A stretch of DNA of 64,000 nt from Ignatzschineria indica. GTDB taxonomy: Bacteria; Pseudomonadota; Gammaproteobacteria; Cardiobacteriales; Wohlfahrtiimonadaceae. The notes beneath the pieces are model-generated. The model saw nothing but the letters and a program-made list of their open reading frames with translations, searched no databases and had not been told where the DNA came from. Of this stretch, positions 38,105-48,161 are shown one piece after another (positions within the stretch are counted from its first letter, which is position 1; every line of letters starts with the position of its first letter). Where the stretch lies: positions 1 to 64,000 of the forward strand of contig NZ_QEWR01000006.1 in NCBI RefSeq assembly GCF_003121925.1. Direction: 5' to 3'. Both the position numbers and the translations under genes were made by a program.

Positions 38105-38242
38105 CACTTTTTCTCCATTCAATAATAATGACTATTTAGGTTATGCTTTCAATTTTTAACATATAAAAAATAGCCACCTAATTAAGATTATATACTATAT
38201 TTATATGCCGCTTTATTTATATTATTAAATAATCACTAAACT

Positions 38243-40432
38243 CTATTTATGTTTAATTATAAAACATTGTCGTATCTTTGGCCTTTTCTTAAAATCTAAA
38301 GGCAATGTTGCTCTTGAGATATCAACGATTTCAAACAATTCATTAAGTTGAGGATCTAGACGGAACCCTCGCAAGTTTGTTGAAAACAGTAACTCACCAT
38401 CGCTTACTAATAGCCTCATCGCATCAGTAATCAATTGCGTATGATCTCGTTGAATATCTAATACCCCCTCCATTCTCTTCGAATTAGAGAATGTCGGCGG
38501 GTCCATAAAGATAAGATCAAACTTATCCTTATTTCGTGCCATTAATGGTTTTTTTCGCAAGGTCTCCACTTCCGATCTCAACCATTCAAGCACATCCGCT
38601 TGCACCAATTCATGTCCGGCAAAATGTCCATTTAATGCGAGATTTTTATCTGCCCAACTTAAATAGGTTCGAGAGAGATCCACAGAGAGTGTCTCCGAAG
38701 CTCCCCCATTTGCCGCATGAACCGTTGCACTTCCGGTATAGCAGAAGAGATTTAAGAAACGTTTCCGCTTCGCCTCTCTTCCAATCTTAAATCGCACCTC
38801 TCGGTGATCTAAGAATAATCCTGTATCTAAATAGTCAGTCAAATTGACTAGAAGTCGCGCTTCCTTCTCTCTGACCTCAAAAAGATGCCCCTCCTCCCCG
38901 TAACGTTCATACTGCTGTCGCCCTTTCTGAACTTGACGACGCTTAATATGGATCTTATCCACGGCAATATGATCAAGAACTAAAGGTGTAATTTGAACCA
39001 CCTTCATAAATCGTGATTCAGCAATCTCTCTCTTAATCGTAGGCGGTGCTTCATACTCATAGATAACAACCTGATCTTTATAGAGATCGATCGCAACATT
39101 AAATTCTGGAATATCGGCATCATAGAGTCGATAAGCTTCTATCCCCTCTCGCTCTGCCCAGCGGGAGAGATGTCGATAATTCTTCATCAGGCGATTAAAG
39201 AAGGATTCTCCCCCCTCTTCAAAGAGTGCTTCCCGTTCAAGGCGCTGCTCATTATGATCTGCTTTCTCTCGATTAACAAAGTAGCGCTCATCAATCTGAA
39301 ATTGGAGATAGACACAGTTAAGTGGACCATTCCAAAATTTATTGATTCGCTCTGCTTTAATTCCCATCACTCGCCCAAGCTCTGGGTCAGATGTGATAAC
39401 ACCGGCACTGAATCCTGAATATTGTCGGAGAAAATCACCTAAATCACGGTAAGTCTCCATCAAGAGACTCTTCTCTCCAAGACGCTCACCATAGGGAGGA
39501 TTGGTGACAATTAAGCCCGTTTTCAGATCAGCATCACGTTGATACTCCTGAAAACTCATCTGCTTAAAGGTCATATTAGGTAATACACCTGCACGATCTG
39601 CATTTGCTTTAGTAATACCGATCATCATAGAGCTCCGCTCAATACCGATCAGTCGCCCTTGATAACGCGCCTTACCCGCCACTGCTCTCGCTTTTGCGTT
39701 TTGTAATACCGTTTCCCACTCCGCCGGTTTAAAAAGGCGCCAACCCATAAATCCAAAGTGAGAGCGATAGAGCCCTGGCGCAATATCTCTCGCCATCAAG
39801 GCCGCTTCAATCAAAATTGTTCCGGCACCACAAAGAGGATCGATAAAATCTTGGTCCTCCGCTGCTTTTTCTGGCCATTTAGAGCGATAAAGAAGCGCGG
39901 CTGCTAAATTCTCTTTAATAGGGGCCGCTCCCTGTTCACTTCTAAAGCCACGCTTATGAAGCGGCTCACCACTAAAGTCCAGATAGAGCGTATAACGATT
40001 TTCAAAAATATGGAGATAGAAACGAAGATCGGGATTATCAAGGTCAACATTCGGACGACACCCCATCAGATCATTAAAATAATCGACAATAGCATCTTTA
40101 ACACGAAGTGCCGCAAAATGGGTGTGAATATTGCCGGCTCGACGTGCAGTCACTTTGGTTGCAAAAGTATCGGTCTCACGCATATGGGTTGACCAAGGAA
40201 AGAGTGTCAACTCTTTATGAAGTTGGTCGAGCGATTCAAATCGCCCCGATTTTAACTCTAGAAGAAGACGTGATCCACAGCGTGTCCATAAGCATGCATT
40301 ATATGCATCTTTTATCTCACCCTGAAACTCAACACCGGTTCCCGCTTCAACTGCATCGATCCCCAATGCGACTAACTCCTCCTTCACATAGGGGGCTAAC
40401 CCTTGAGCACAGGTTACATAAAATTTGGCCAT
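38243..40432 (-). CDS. rlmL: bifunctional 23S rRNA methyltransferase RlmKL
   Basis: RlmKL makes m2G2445 and m7G2069 in 23S rRNA. The 729-residue protein (E. coli 702) has an N-terminal THUMP domain (about 45-155). The first methyltransferase has DPLCGAGTILIEAALMA and the catalytic TNPPYGERLGEK motif. The second, RlmK, has NLFCYTGSATVHAANGGA and MDPPTFSNSKRMEG. No terminator is visible in the 138 bp between its stop and the H-NS-like gene. Upstream lies the largest gene-free stretch of the window. Confidence 0.95.
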   Translation of the reverse strand: MAKFYVTCAQGLAPYVKEELVALGIDAVEAGTGVEFQGEIKDAYNACLWTRCGSRLLLELKSGRFESLDQLHKELTLFPWSTHMRETDTFATKVTARRAGNIHTHFAALRVKDAIVDYFNDLMGCRPNVDLDNPDLRFYLHIFENRYTLYLDFSGEPLHKRGFRSEQGAAPIKENLAAALLYRSKWPEKAAEDQDFIDPLCGAGTILIEAALMARDIAPGLYRSHFGFMGWRLFKPAEWETVLQNAKARAVAGKARYQGRLIGIERSSMMIGITKANADRAGVLPNMTFKQMSFQEYQRDADLKTGLIVTNPPYGERLGEKSLLMETYRDLGDFLRQYSGFSAGVITSDPELGRVMGIKAERINKFWNGPLNCVYLQFQIDERYFVNREKADHNEQRLEREALFEEGGESFFNRLMKNYRHLSRWAEREGIEAYRLYDADIPEFNVAIDLYKDQVVIYEYEAPPTIKREIAESRFMKVVQITPLVLDHIAVDKIHIKRRQVQKGRQQYERYGEEGHLFEVREKEARLLVNLTDYLDTGLFLDHREVRFKIGREAKRKRFLNLFCYTGSATVHAANGGASETLSVDLSRTYLSWADKNLALNGHFAGHELVQADVLEWLRSEVETLRKKPLMARNKDKFDLIFMDPPTFSNSKRMEGVLDIQRDHTQLITDAMRLLVSDGELLFSTNLRGFRLDPQLNELFEIVDISRATLPLDFKKRPKIRQCFIIKHK

Positions 40433-41672
40433 ACTTTGTCTACTTTCTCTCTCTTCACTATTTTAAATATTTCTATCTAAATCACTCTACTAATGGAGCG
40501 CTTATTCAACTACGCTAACTACTGCTTATTTACTACTATTTACTACTTTTGCTGCTACTGAGACCTCTATCACAGATCTCTAATTTTCTCTTATTGATTG
40601 TCTTACTACGATCCTGCTCTATCTTCTTCTATCTCTTCTTCTAATATCGATTATCTTACTTTTCGCGATCTAGCGATCTATATAAACCCGTTAATTGAAC
40701 CGATCAGAGATTGAGTCAAGAACAGATCAATAGGTCGATCTTCTTTACCGACCTGCTTTTCCGATCTGATCTTCTTTTCTGATCTATTTTTCTGATCTAT
40801 TGCGCTAATATCTGATACGCTAATATCTGACATAGATGCTGAGTAATTCCGGCTGAAAATATTGGAAAATATTAAAATAGCAACGTTTCATAACTCAGTA
40901 CTAGATACTGATAACCGCTATTTCTATCAATTAGAGGGGACTTATCAATAATGCGTTCATAGATTTTAATCGACAATAGAAAAACTTGTCTATTTAATAG
41001 TGCATTGTCGACAGCATTTTTAATAAAAGCTCCAAAAAATAGACCATAACTCAATATGTTAATCGCTCAATAACAGGCCCTTTAATTTAATATATCGCCA
41101 AAAATATTCAATAAGCATTCCATAAATACTCAATATATACTCAATAAATGATGCTGTTTTATCACCCTCTATTGATATTCTTCAATATTCGATATTTACT
41201 CAATATTCTATATATGTCGACATTTTATTGTCATATATATGCTTAAATATATGCGCTTATTTCGACCGATTTATCCATAGATATCTTATAAAACAGAAGA
41301 GTATACTATAAACCTAAATAGAAATGATACATATTAACAAAAGAGAGCGGAATTATAGGTATATAATTAACTAAATCAATCTGATATAAAAACAAAAATC
41401 ACGCCTTTATAACCTCTTTTTATCGATATAAAGAGCGATCAAATCTCGATGAATCGGCAGCAATAGAGCTTAATATTTGATAACCATTCCTTTGACGCAC
41501 AGCAACTTTATCACTTGAACTATTGGTGGTTATCTGTCTATATTAGTGGGAACGAAAATAACGTTACCAAGAGGATAAATACCCTTCAACATAGAGGGAT
41601 CTTCTAGTAATGACAAGCACTTTAAGAAAAAAGATAAATATAGATAAATATAATTCAAAGAGGATCACAACT
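40433..41672. other. 1.2-kb gene-free AT-rich region
   Basis: I see no credible gene here. The region has short tandem repeats (TATTTACTAC twice at 40527-40546; a 15-bp unit GCTAATATCTGATAC twice at 40804-40832; repeated TCTGATCT motifs at about 40750-40800). Variants of ACTCAATA and AATATTC recur at 41100-41215. A near-palindrome CTCTTTTTATCGATATAAAGAG occurs in parts around 41410. It must contain the promoter of the CoA-transferase gene. A decayed gene or unrecognised RNA gene is possible but unsupported. Confidence 0.5.
40804..40832. repeat. 15-bp tandem duplication
   Basis: GCTAATATCTGATAC is followed by GCTAATATCTGACA. Confidence 0.88.
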
Positions 41673-43193
41673 ATGAGTACAGATTTAAGCAAAAAAATTC
41701 GCCATGAGGCGTTTCTCGACAAGATCGTCTCAGCAGAAGAAGCCGCATCTTGGATCGAAGATGGTATGACCATCGGGATGAGTGGCTTTACCCTATTTGG
41801 TGAGCCCAAAGTCTTCCCTAAAGCGCTCTCAGAGAGAGGCAAAAATGAGAAGTTTAAAGTCAATATTTTCACCGGTGCATCATTAGGTCCAGATGCTGAC
41901 CAAGCGATGGCTGAAGCAGATATCATCAATCTTCGCCTCCCTTATCAAGCGAACCCTGTCATGCGTAAGAAGATCAACAGTGGTGAGATGAAATATATTG
42001 ATCAACATCTCTCTCACACAGCAGAGACTCTTCGTCAAGGAAATCTCGGTAAAGTTGATTATGCCGTAATTGAAGCAGCGGCCATTACAGAAGATGGTCT
42101 TATCATTCCAACAGGATCAGTGGGTAACTCTCCAATCTTTGTAGAGAAAGCAGATCACGTCATTATCGAACTCAATACTAGTACCCCAGATAGTTATGAA
42201 GGGATTCATGATATCTATGTTCCTAAAGATCAAGGTGACAATCGTGAAGCGATTCCTGTCTATGATGATCTTAGTAAGCGTATCGGCACTATCGGTATTA
42301 AAGTTGATCCAGCGAAAGTTCGTGGTGTGATCCTCTCAGACCGTCCTGATATCCCATCACCCCTCTTTGAACCTAATGAAGAGACACAAGCGATTGCAGA
42401 TAACTTATTAGACTTCTTAGCCAAAGAGGTTGAAGAGGGTCGTCTAGGTCCTAACTTAGCACCACTTCAATCAGGTGTTGGCTCCGTTGCCAATGCGGTT
42501 TTAAGCGGTATGGCCAAATCAGATCGCTTCAAAAACTTAGTTGTTGCATCTGAAGTATTACAAGATGGAATATTCGATCTTATCGATGCCGGCGTTGTTG
42601 ATTTTGCAATTGCAACCGCATTCTCACTCTCGAAGAAACGTGTGGATAACTTAGCATCTGATCTTGAGAAATATAAAGATAAGATCCTCTTCCGTCCACA
42701 AGAGATCACAAACCATCCTGAAGTGATTCGTCGTCTTGGTGTTATTGCCTTTAATACAGCATTAGAGGTTGATATCTACGGTAACGTCAACTCAACTCAT
42801 GTTAGCGGTACCCATGTGATGAATGGTATCGGTGGTTCGGCAGACTTTGCACGTAATGCGCGCATCACAATCTTCGTTACACAATCGACAGCTAAAGATG
42901 GCAACATCTCAACAATCGTTCCTTTTGTAACACATGTTGACCATACAAATCACGAGGTTGATGTGATTGTGACAGAGCAAGGCTATGCAGATATTCGTGG
43001 TCTTTGCCCAACAGATGCAGCAGAAAAAATTATCGAAAACTGTATGCATCCGAAATATAAGGCGCAAGCTCGTAAATACTTTGAAGATGCAAAAGCAAAA
43101 CGTGGGGGCAATACACCACACCTTCTTGATGAAGCATTCTCATGGCATATCAACCTTGCTGAAAAAGGAACAATGTTGCTTGATGAGAAGTAA
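41673..43193 (+). CDS. succinate:acetate CoA-transferase / acetyl-CoA hydrolase family
   Basis: Enzymes of this family (AarC/SCACT, Ach1) move CoA between succinyl-CoA and acetate, allowing a bypass of succinyl-CoA synthetase. The protein has the N-terminal VSAEEAASWIEDGMTIGMSGFTLFGEPK, glycine-rich SGVGSVANAVLSGM and the probable catalytic glutamate in VVASEVLQDG, then GNVNSTHVSGTHVMNGIGGSADFARNA (in parts). Starting at the ATG at 41673, with GAGG 9 nt upstream, it has 506 residues, close to the 505 of AarC; an ATG 63 nt upstream would exceed this. Hydrolase and transferase activities cannot be told apart by eye, but AarC-like transferase is more likely. Confidence 0.92.
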   Translation: MSTDLSKKIRHEAFLDKIVSAEEAASWIEDGMTIGMSGFTLFGEPKVFPKALSERGKNEKFKVNIFTGASLGPDADQAMAEADIINLRLPYQANPVMRKKINSGEMKYIDQHLSHTAETLRQGNLGKVDYAVIEAAAITEDGLIIPTGSVGNSPIFVEKADHVIIELNTSTPDSYEGIHDIYVPKDQGDNREAIPVYDDLSKRIGTIGIKVDPAKVRGVILSDRPDIPSPLFEPNEETQAIADNLLDFLAKEVEEGRLGPNLAPLQSGVGSVANAVLSGMAKSDRFKNLVVASEVLQDGIFDLIDAGVVDFAIATAFSLSKKRVDNLASDLEKYKDKILFRPQEITNHPEVIRRLGVIAFNTALEVDIYGNVNSTHVSGTHVMNGIGGSADFARNARITIFVTQSTAKDGNISTIVPFVTHVDHTNHEVDVIVTEQGYADIRGLCPTDAAEKIIENCMHPKYKAQARKYFEDAKAKRGGNTPHLLDEAFSWHINLAEKGTMLLDEK

Positions 43194-43510
43194 TATCTTC
43201 TCGAAGGATAATCAACATCAACTATCAATAGAGATCGCTTATAACTAGTTATAGAGATCTTGATTACATAATAGAGCAGATCAATAGCACACATCATTGA
43301 TCTGCTCTTTTTTATTGCCGATATTCAATATCGTGCCGGCAATCCGTCGATCAATTATCCCCAAATGTATCATCTATAAAACAACTGGTTATTAATCAAT
43401 CTCACATCAAAATAGAATCTATGTTAATAATGATGCCTATCACATAAAACGTTATATAAAATCTTATAGACAACGTTATATAAAACTAATAAATCTTTTG
43501 AGGAGGAGTT
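43194..43510. other. intergenic region between CoA-transferase and NSS transporter
   Basis: The 317 bp carry the CoA-transferase terminator and the transporter promoter. Around 43441-43490 TTATATAAAA recurs as a degenerate direct repeat. Confidence 0.4.
43273..43313 (+). terminator. CoA-transferase terminator
   Basis: AGAGCAGATCAAT and ATTGATCTGCTCT form a perfect 13-bp stem followed by TTTTTT. Confidence 0.92.
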
Positions 43511-44869
43511 ATGGCTCGCGAAAATTGGAGCAATAAACTAATCTATATCTCTACCGTCGCAGGTGCGACGATCGGCTTTGGTGCCACTTGGCGCTTCCCT
43601 TATCTTGTTGGTGAGAATGGGGGAGGGGCTTATCTCTTTGTCTTCTTTATCGCAATGTTAATCCTTGGTGTTCCAATGCTTGTTGCAGAACATCTCATTG
43701 GTCGTAGACTCCATACCAACGTCGTCGACTCCTTTAGTGGTAAAGGATTAGATCGCCCGATCTCAAAATGGTGGAAAGCAGTAGGAATTATCGCGATTTT
43801 AGGCGCATTTGGGATCTTAGCCTACTACATGGTGCTCGGTGGTTGGGTGATGAGCTATATCGGCGGTATTTCGCTCGGAGAGATCGATCTCTCAACACCA
43901 TTAAGTGCGGAAGAGGCAAAAAATTTCTTTGAAACATCCACTAATAGCCCTTGGAAGATGACGCTCTACACCTTTATCTTTGTAGCAGTCAACTACTATA
44001 TCTTAGTGAAAGGGGTGATCGATGGTATTGAGCGTGTTATTCGCTGGGTAATGCCGATCTTCTTGATCTTAGTATTAGCACTGATGGTTCGTGCCCTCTT
44101 TCTTCCCGGCGCATTAGAAGGGGTTAAATTCTATATCATTCCCGACTTTAGCAAGATCAACTCCCAAGTGATTCTGCTAGCATTAGGACAGGTCTTCTTT
44201 GCGTTAAGTATCGGCTTTGGGGTGATGGTCACACTCTCCTCCTACCTCAACAAGAAAGAGAACCTTGTCGGGATTAGTATCAGTGCCGGCATTATCAATA
44301 CGCTGATTCCTCTTGCGATCGGTTTTATTATCTTCCCTGCGCTCTTTTCAGCAGGTATTGAGCCAACTTCCGGCCCTTCACTAGTCTTCCAAGCGTTACC
44401 GGCAGTCTTCTCAACGATTCCTTTTGGTGCCTTCTTTGCATCGCTCTTCTTCCTGCTTCTTCTCCTTGCAGCATTGACCACCTCATTAACTATCTATGAA
44501 GTGACCATTACAACCCTGATCGAGAAATTTAAGATGAAGCGTGCAATGGCGACCTTTATTACACTTGCGGTGATCTTTATCTTTGGAAATATTCCAAGTA
44601 TCTTGGCAGAGAGCAGCTGGAGTAATGTCCGCATCTTTGGTATGAATATCTTTGATGCCTTTGACTATATTAGTGCCAATATTCTCTTTATCACCACCAG
44701 CCTTCTCTCTGCACTCTTTATCGGCTTTGTCTTAAAGCGTGAAGTTGCACTCAAAGAGCTGACCAATGAAGGAACGATTAATCAGAAAATTGCGCCGATT
44801 CTCTTCTATCACATCAAATTTGTGATCCCGGCATTGATCCTCTTAATCTTCGCCTTCTCATTTGCATAG
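43511..44869 (+). CDS. sodium-dependent neurotransmitter-symporter family (NSS/SNF) transporter
   Basis: A Na+-coupled amino-acid transporter of the LeuT fold, 452 residues, about eleven to twelve membrane helices. The first helix has the family motif TVAGATIGFGATWRFPYLVGENGGGAYLF, where the unwound segment binds substrate and sodium (quoted in parts). Helix 6 has ALGQVFFALSIGFGVMVTLSSYL. Bacterial members often transport tryptophan, tyrosine, leucine or other amino acids, and I cannot choose. GGAGG lies 5 nt before the ATG. It is followed by a hairpin terminator. Confidence 0.93.
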   Translation: MARENWSNKLIYISTVAGATIGFGATWRFPYLVGENGGGAYLFVFFIAMLILGVPMLVAEHLIGRRLHTNVVDSFSGKGLDRPISKWWKAVGIIAILGAFGILAYYMVLGGWVMSYIGGISLGEIDLSTPLSAEEAKNFFETSTNSPWKMTLYTFIFVAVNYYILVKGVIDGIERVIRWVMPIFLILVLALMVRALFLPGALEGVKFYIIPDFSKINSQVILLALGQVFFALSIGFGVMVTLSSYLNKKENLVGISISAGIINTLIPLAIGFIIFPALFSAGIEPTSGPSLVFQALPAVFSTIPFGAFFASLFFLLLLLAALTTSLTIYEVTITTLIEKFKMKRAMATFITLAVIFIFGNIPSILAESSWSNVRIFGMNIFDAFDYISANILFITTSLLSALFIGFVLKREVALKELTNEGTINQKIAPILFYHIKFVIPALILLIFAFSFA

Positions 44870-44911
44870 ATAGCGCATCGCATAGATAGCACATCATTAA
44901 AGCACCACAAA

Positions 44912-44986
44912 TTTCCCGCAACATAGCAGTCTCCCTATCCATTGAACTAAATGGTAGAAGTTGTTAAGTTGCGGGATTTTATTTTG
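44912..44986 (+). terminator. NSS transporter terminator
   Basis: TCCCGCAAC pairs with GTTGCGGGA; an inner CCATT/AATGG hairpin fills the long loop and TTTTATTTT follows. Confidence 0.7.
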
Positions 44987-45030
44987 ATATATGCTAGCAA
45001 GTATCCAAGTTTCGTTACCTTAACGATGAG

Positions 45031-45160
45031 TCATTCTAAAACAAAAAAGGCTGTTGAGTTGCCGGACCTCACTATCACATACTTCCAAAAATGACATGCC
45101 GGCAATGGACATTGACAATGCCAATCTACACCTGTGGGCATGCAGTAGTGAAAAGAGTGA
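45031..45160. repeat. dispersed intergenic repeat, copy A
   Basis: Shared with copy B at 50139-50260. Aligned segments include TTGCCGGA, GGCAATG / AGCAATG, ATTGA-AATGCCAA, GGGCATGCA and AAGAGT in the same order and near-equal spacing. Both copies contain a small ATGCC/GGCAT stem. No open reading frame is conserved that I can recognise. Confidence 0.8.
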
Positions 45161-45239
45161 AATTATCGGCTCTCGCAACTCCACTACCCCTCTTATTGCT
45201 TAACTTCTTCAACAATAACAACTGATAAATGGCAGGATC

Positions 45240-47591
45240 CTACTTTTTATCCTTTCCCAAACGATCTAAGTTCAGACGATTAAGGCTGAGTGAATTTAAC
45301 AGGACACTCACAGAACTAAATGCCATCGCGCCTCCCGCTAAAATAGGGCTTAAAAAACCCAAAGCAGCAAAAGGAATTCCGATCACATTATAGATAAAGG
45401 CCCAAAAGAGATTTTGCCGAATCTTACGCATCGTCATCTCCGAAAGCTTAATCACCTTTGGTAAAGAGGCAAGATCGCCATTCATAATGGTGACATCACT
45501 CGACTCCATCGCAATATCCGTTCCGGTTCCCATCGCAATTCCGGTATCAGCAAGCGCAAGGGCCGGCGCATCATTCATGCCATCACCCACCATTGCAACA
45601 GACTCTCCTGCCTTCTGAAGATTGGCCACAATCTTCGCCTTATCCTCCGGCTTGAGCTCCGCTCTGATCTCATCAGGGCAAAGTCCCACCTCTTCGCCAA
45701 TCTTCTCTGCTGTACGTTGATTATCCCCCGTTAACATCAAAACTTTGATGCCCCTTGCCTTTAAGTCCGCAATAGCACCTGCCGAGCTCTCTTTGACTGG
45801 ATCGGCAATAGCAACAAGTGCAACAAGATCTTGCTCCCGGCTCATTAAGACAACGGTCTCTCCCCGCGATTCATGTCGATCGATTAGTGAAGCAAAAGGC
45901 GTTAAATCGATATGATGCTCTACCATTAAACGGGGAGAACCGACAAAATAGCGCTCTTCTGCAATAATCCCCATTAATCCCGCCCCGACTAAAGCTTGAA
46001 AATTCTCCACCTGAAAGGAGGCGCTCTTCGAGCTGCTTGATAGTGATAACTCCTGCTCTTGCCCTGCCCCATAAGCAACAATCGCTTTTGCTAAAGGATG
46101 CTCGGAATGGGACTCTAACGCCACTAAATAACGAAGGATCTCACTCCTTTGTGCTTCTGACACAATCAGTTGAGAATTGACTGTAAAATGTTTTACCTCT
46201 GGTGCACCCGCTGTAATTGTCCCGGTCTTATCAAGCACAATCGTACTACTTTTAGCAACCCGTTCGAGCGCCTCCCCATTTTTAATTAAAATCCCCTGAC
46301 GCGCACCCACACCGGTCCCCACCATGATCGCCGTCGGCGTCGCTAATCCTAAAGCACAAGGGCAAGCGATCACTAAAACCGCAACACTATGCATAATGGC
46401 ATCACTCCATTCACCAAGGGTAAGGCGAGTTACCAAGAGCGTAATAAAAGCGATCAGAATCACTGCCGGCACAAAAATTGCAGAAACACGATCCGCCAGT
46501 TGCTGAATCGGGGCTTTACTCCCCTGCGCCTCATTCACAAGAGTAATGATTTTTGAGAGTGTACTCTCGTCGGCTCGCTTTAAAGCCTTCATCACTAATG
46601 CGCCACTCTGATTGAGCGTTCCGCTATAGAGTAGATCATTCTCCCCTTTATCCACCGGCAAACTCTCCCCGGTTAACATACTCTCATCCACAGTAGAGTG
46701 CCCTGATAGAACCACGCCATCAACAGGAATACTCTTTCCGGGATGTACCAGAAGATAATCATTCTCAACAACAGCATCAATCGGTACTTCAACATAGTGT
46801 TGCCCCGACTGAGAATTATCGATACGGAGGGCTGTCTCTGCTTGGAGAGACATCAAGGAGCGAATCGCAGCGCCCGTCCTATTTTTAGCGCGCTCCTCAA
46901 AATATTTCCCCAAAAGAATGAGTGTGATAATGACGGCGCTACTTTCAAAGTAAAGATGTGTCGGATCACCGCCTAAAAAACCATTATAGAAGCTATAGAG
47001 ATAAGCAGCGGTTGTTCCCATTGCCACAAGAAGATCCATACTCGGCGCTTTTGCTCGTAGAGAAGCCCATGCCGCCCGATAAAATCTTGCACCAATCCCA
47101 AATTGAATCGGCGTCGTTAAAAGGAGCTGTACCCAAGGCAGATGAACGAAGTGAACCCAACTCGCCTCACTCCCTAACATCATCGCCATCATGCCTAACA
47201 ACATCGGTGCACTTAAGATCGCACTGATAATTAGCTCCCAGCGCATACGATTAGCCGCCTTTGCTTCTGCTACCTGCAACTCTTCCTGATGCGCCTTATC
47301 ATCGAGCATCGCACCAAACCCTGTCTTCTCGATCTGTGCAATAATCGCTTCAGGGGTAATTTGAGCAGGATTATATTCAAAGAGCCCACGCTTACTCGCA
47401 AGATTGACATTCGCACGGTAGATTCCCGGCTTTCGCCCTAAGACTCGCTCAATTCGTCCTGAACAGTTCGCACAGGTCATTCCCGTAATCGCAAGATGCA
47501 GAAAAGTACGCTCAGAACCCTCTTTTACCGCCTCTTTTGTGGCCTCTTTTGTGATCATTTTATTCAATAGATTCTCTTTTTCACTCATCAC
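45240..47591 (-). CDS. copA: copper-exporting P-type ATPase
   Basis: CopA exports Cu(I) across the inner membrane. A single N-terminal metal-binding domain has GMTCANCSGRIERVL (about 34-48). The core shows TGES, membrane site VIACPCALGLATPTA, phosphorylation site VLDKTGTITAGAP, SEHPLAKAIV and GDGMNDAPALALAD. The C-terminal helices hold the Cu(I) residues in FWAFIYNVIGIPFAALG and GGAMAFSSVSVLLNSLSLNRL (in parts). The 783 residues fit a one-domain CopA. It overlaps the copY stop by 4 nt (ATGA), so the two are translationally coupled. Confidence 0.96.
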   Translation of the reverse strand: MMSEKENLLNKMITKEATKEAVKEGSERTFLHLAITGMTCANCSGRIERVLGRKPGIYRANVNLASKRGLFEYNPAQITPEAIIAQIEKTGFGAMLDDKAHQEELQVAEAKAANRMRWELIISAILSAPMLLGMMAMMLGSEASWVHFVHLPWVQLLLTTPIQFGIGARFYRAAWASLRAKAPSMDLLVAMGTTAAYLYSFYNGFLGGDPTHLYFESSAVIITLILLGKYFEERAKNRTGAAIRSLMSLQAETALRIDNSQSGQHYVEVPIDAVVENDYLLVHPGKSIPVDGVVLSGHSTVDESMLTGESLPVDKGENDLLYSGTLNQSGALVMKALKRADESTLSKIITLVNEAQGSKAPIQQLADRVSAIFVPAVILIAFITLLVTRLTLGEWSDAIMHSVAVLVIACPCALGLATPTAIMVGTGVGARQGILIKNGEALERVAKSSTIVLDKTGTITAGAPEVKHFTVNSQLIVSEAQRSEILRYLVALESHSEHPLAKAIVAYGAGQEQELSLSSSSKSASFQVENFQALVGAGLMGIIAEERYFVGSPRLMVEHHIDLTPFASLIDRHESRGETVVLMSREQDLVALVAIADPVKESSAGAIADLKARGIKVLMLTGDNQRTAEKIGEEVGLCPDEIRAELKPEDKAKIVANLQKAGESVAMVGDGMNDAPALALADTGIAMGTGTDIAMESSDVTIMNGDLASLPKVIKLSEMTMRKIRQNLFWAFIYNVIGIPFAALGFLSPILAGGAMAFSSVSVLLNSLSLNRLNLDRLGKDKK

Positions 47592-48088
47592 TGCGCTCCC
47601 TCTTTTTGGCTCGAATAGCTGTTTGAACAGACTCTTTTTACCTTTTTATGACAGCTACACTGCCCAACAAAACAATCACAAGGGATCTGATCGATCACCT
47701 GCTTCTCGGCGATGGTAAGCGCCTCTTTCAGTAATGGAATATCCTCTTTTGCTAACGCTTGTGCCTGTAATAATCGAGCAATTTTCTCCGCCCGATCACG
47801 CGCACAGACAAAGCTAAAGAGCGTTGCCGCGGCATGATCCCAAGCCTCTTCCTCTTCAATATTGGGCTGATAGAGGTAGCGATTACCTAGCTGCTCTGTA
47901 ATCACCGCCTCTTTTGCTACGAGTCGTGCCAACAATGTCTTGATCGTAGTGGGTTTCCATCCTCTCTTTTTCGTTAAAACAGCGATCACTTCACGGCTAC
48001 CCACCTCACCATTAGCCCATAAAACTCGCATCACTTCCCACTCAGATGGTGTGATCTCAATCATCTTGCGGCGCGCTATCGATTCCAT
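47588..48088 (-). CDS. copY: CopY-type copper-responsive repressor (BlaI/MecI family)
   Basis: A winged-helix repressor of 167 residues. The DNA-binding part is ITPSEWEVMRVLWANGEVGSREVIAVL followed by KKRGWKPTTIKTLLARLVAKEAV, a BlaI/MecI pattern. The C-terminus holds the CopY metal hook CDCFVGQCSC, exactly CxCx4CxC, which in Enterococcus binds Zn as repressor and Cu(I) on release from DNA. I prefer the ATG at 48088; a GTG four codons upstream and an internal ATG (MIEITPSEW) are alternatives. It is the first gene of copY-copA, with its own promoter and a cop-box-like operator. In gammaproteobacteria copA is normally controlled by CueR, so this is unusual. Confidence 0.92.
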   Translation of the reverse strand: MESIARRKMIEITPSEWEVMRVLWANGEVGSREVIAVLTKKRGWKPTTIKTLLARLVAKEAVITEQLGNRYLYQPNIEEEEAWDHAAATLFSFVCARDRAEKIARLLQAQALAKEDIPLLKEALTIAEKQVIDQIPCDCFVGQCSCHKKVKRVCSNSYSSQKEGAQ

Positions 48089-48131
48089 CGATCTCTTCAC
48101 TCCTCTCTTACGATTCTCATTTTACTCATTG

Positions 48132-48149
48132 TGACCACAAGTGTAGTCA
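48132..48149. promoter_or_regulatory. cop-box-like operator
   Basis: TGACCACA-AG-TGTAGTCA is an inverted repeat with one mismatch. Its core on the minus strand is TACACTTGTG, one base from the CopY/MecI consensus TACANNTGTA. It lies just downstream of the predicted copY transcription start. Confidence 0.75.
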
Positions 48150-48161
48150 TCAATAGCTGAA

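Larger units (their letters stand above)
44870..45239. other. convergent intergenic region with terminator and dispersed repeat
   Basis: The 370 bp between two convergent genes contain the NSS transporter terminator and copy A of a roughly 120-bp dispersed repeat. No copA terminator is obvious. Confidence 0.6.

Noticed and set aside
40872-41054. 60-residue open frame on the minus strand in the large gap
   Set aside because: It needs a TTG start, has no clear ribosome-binding site and no recognisable features.
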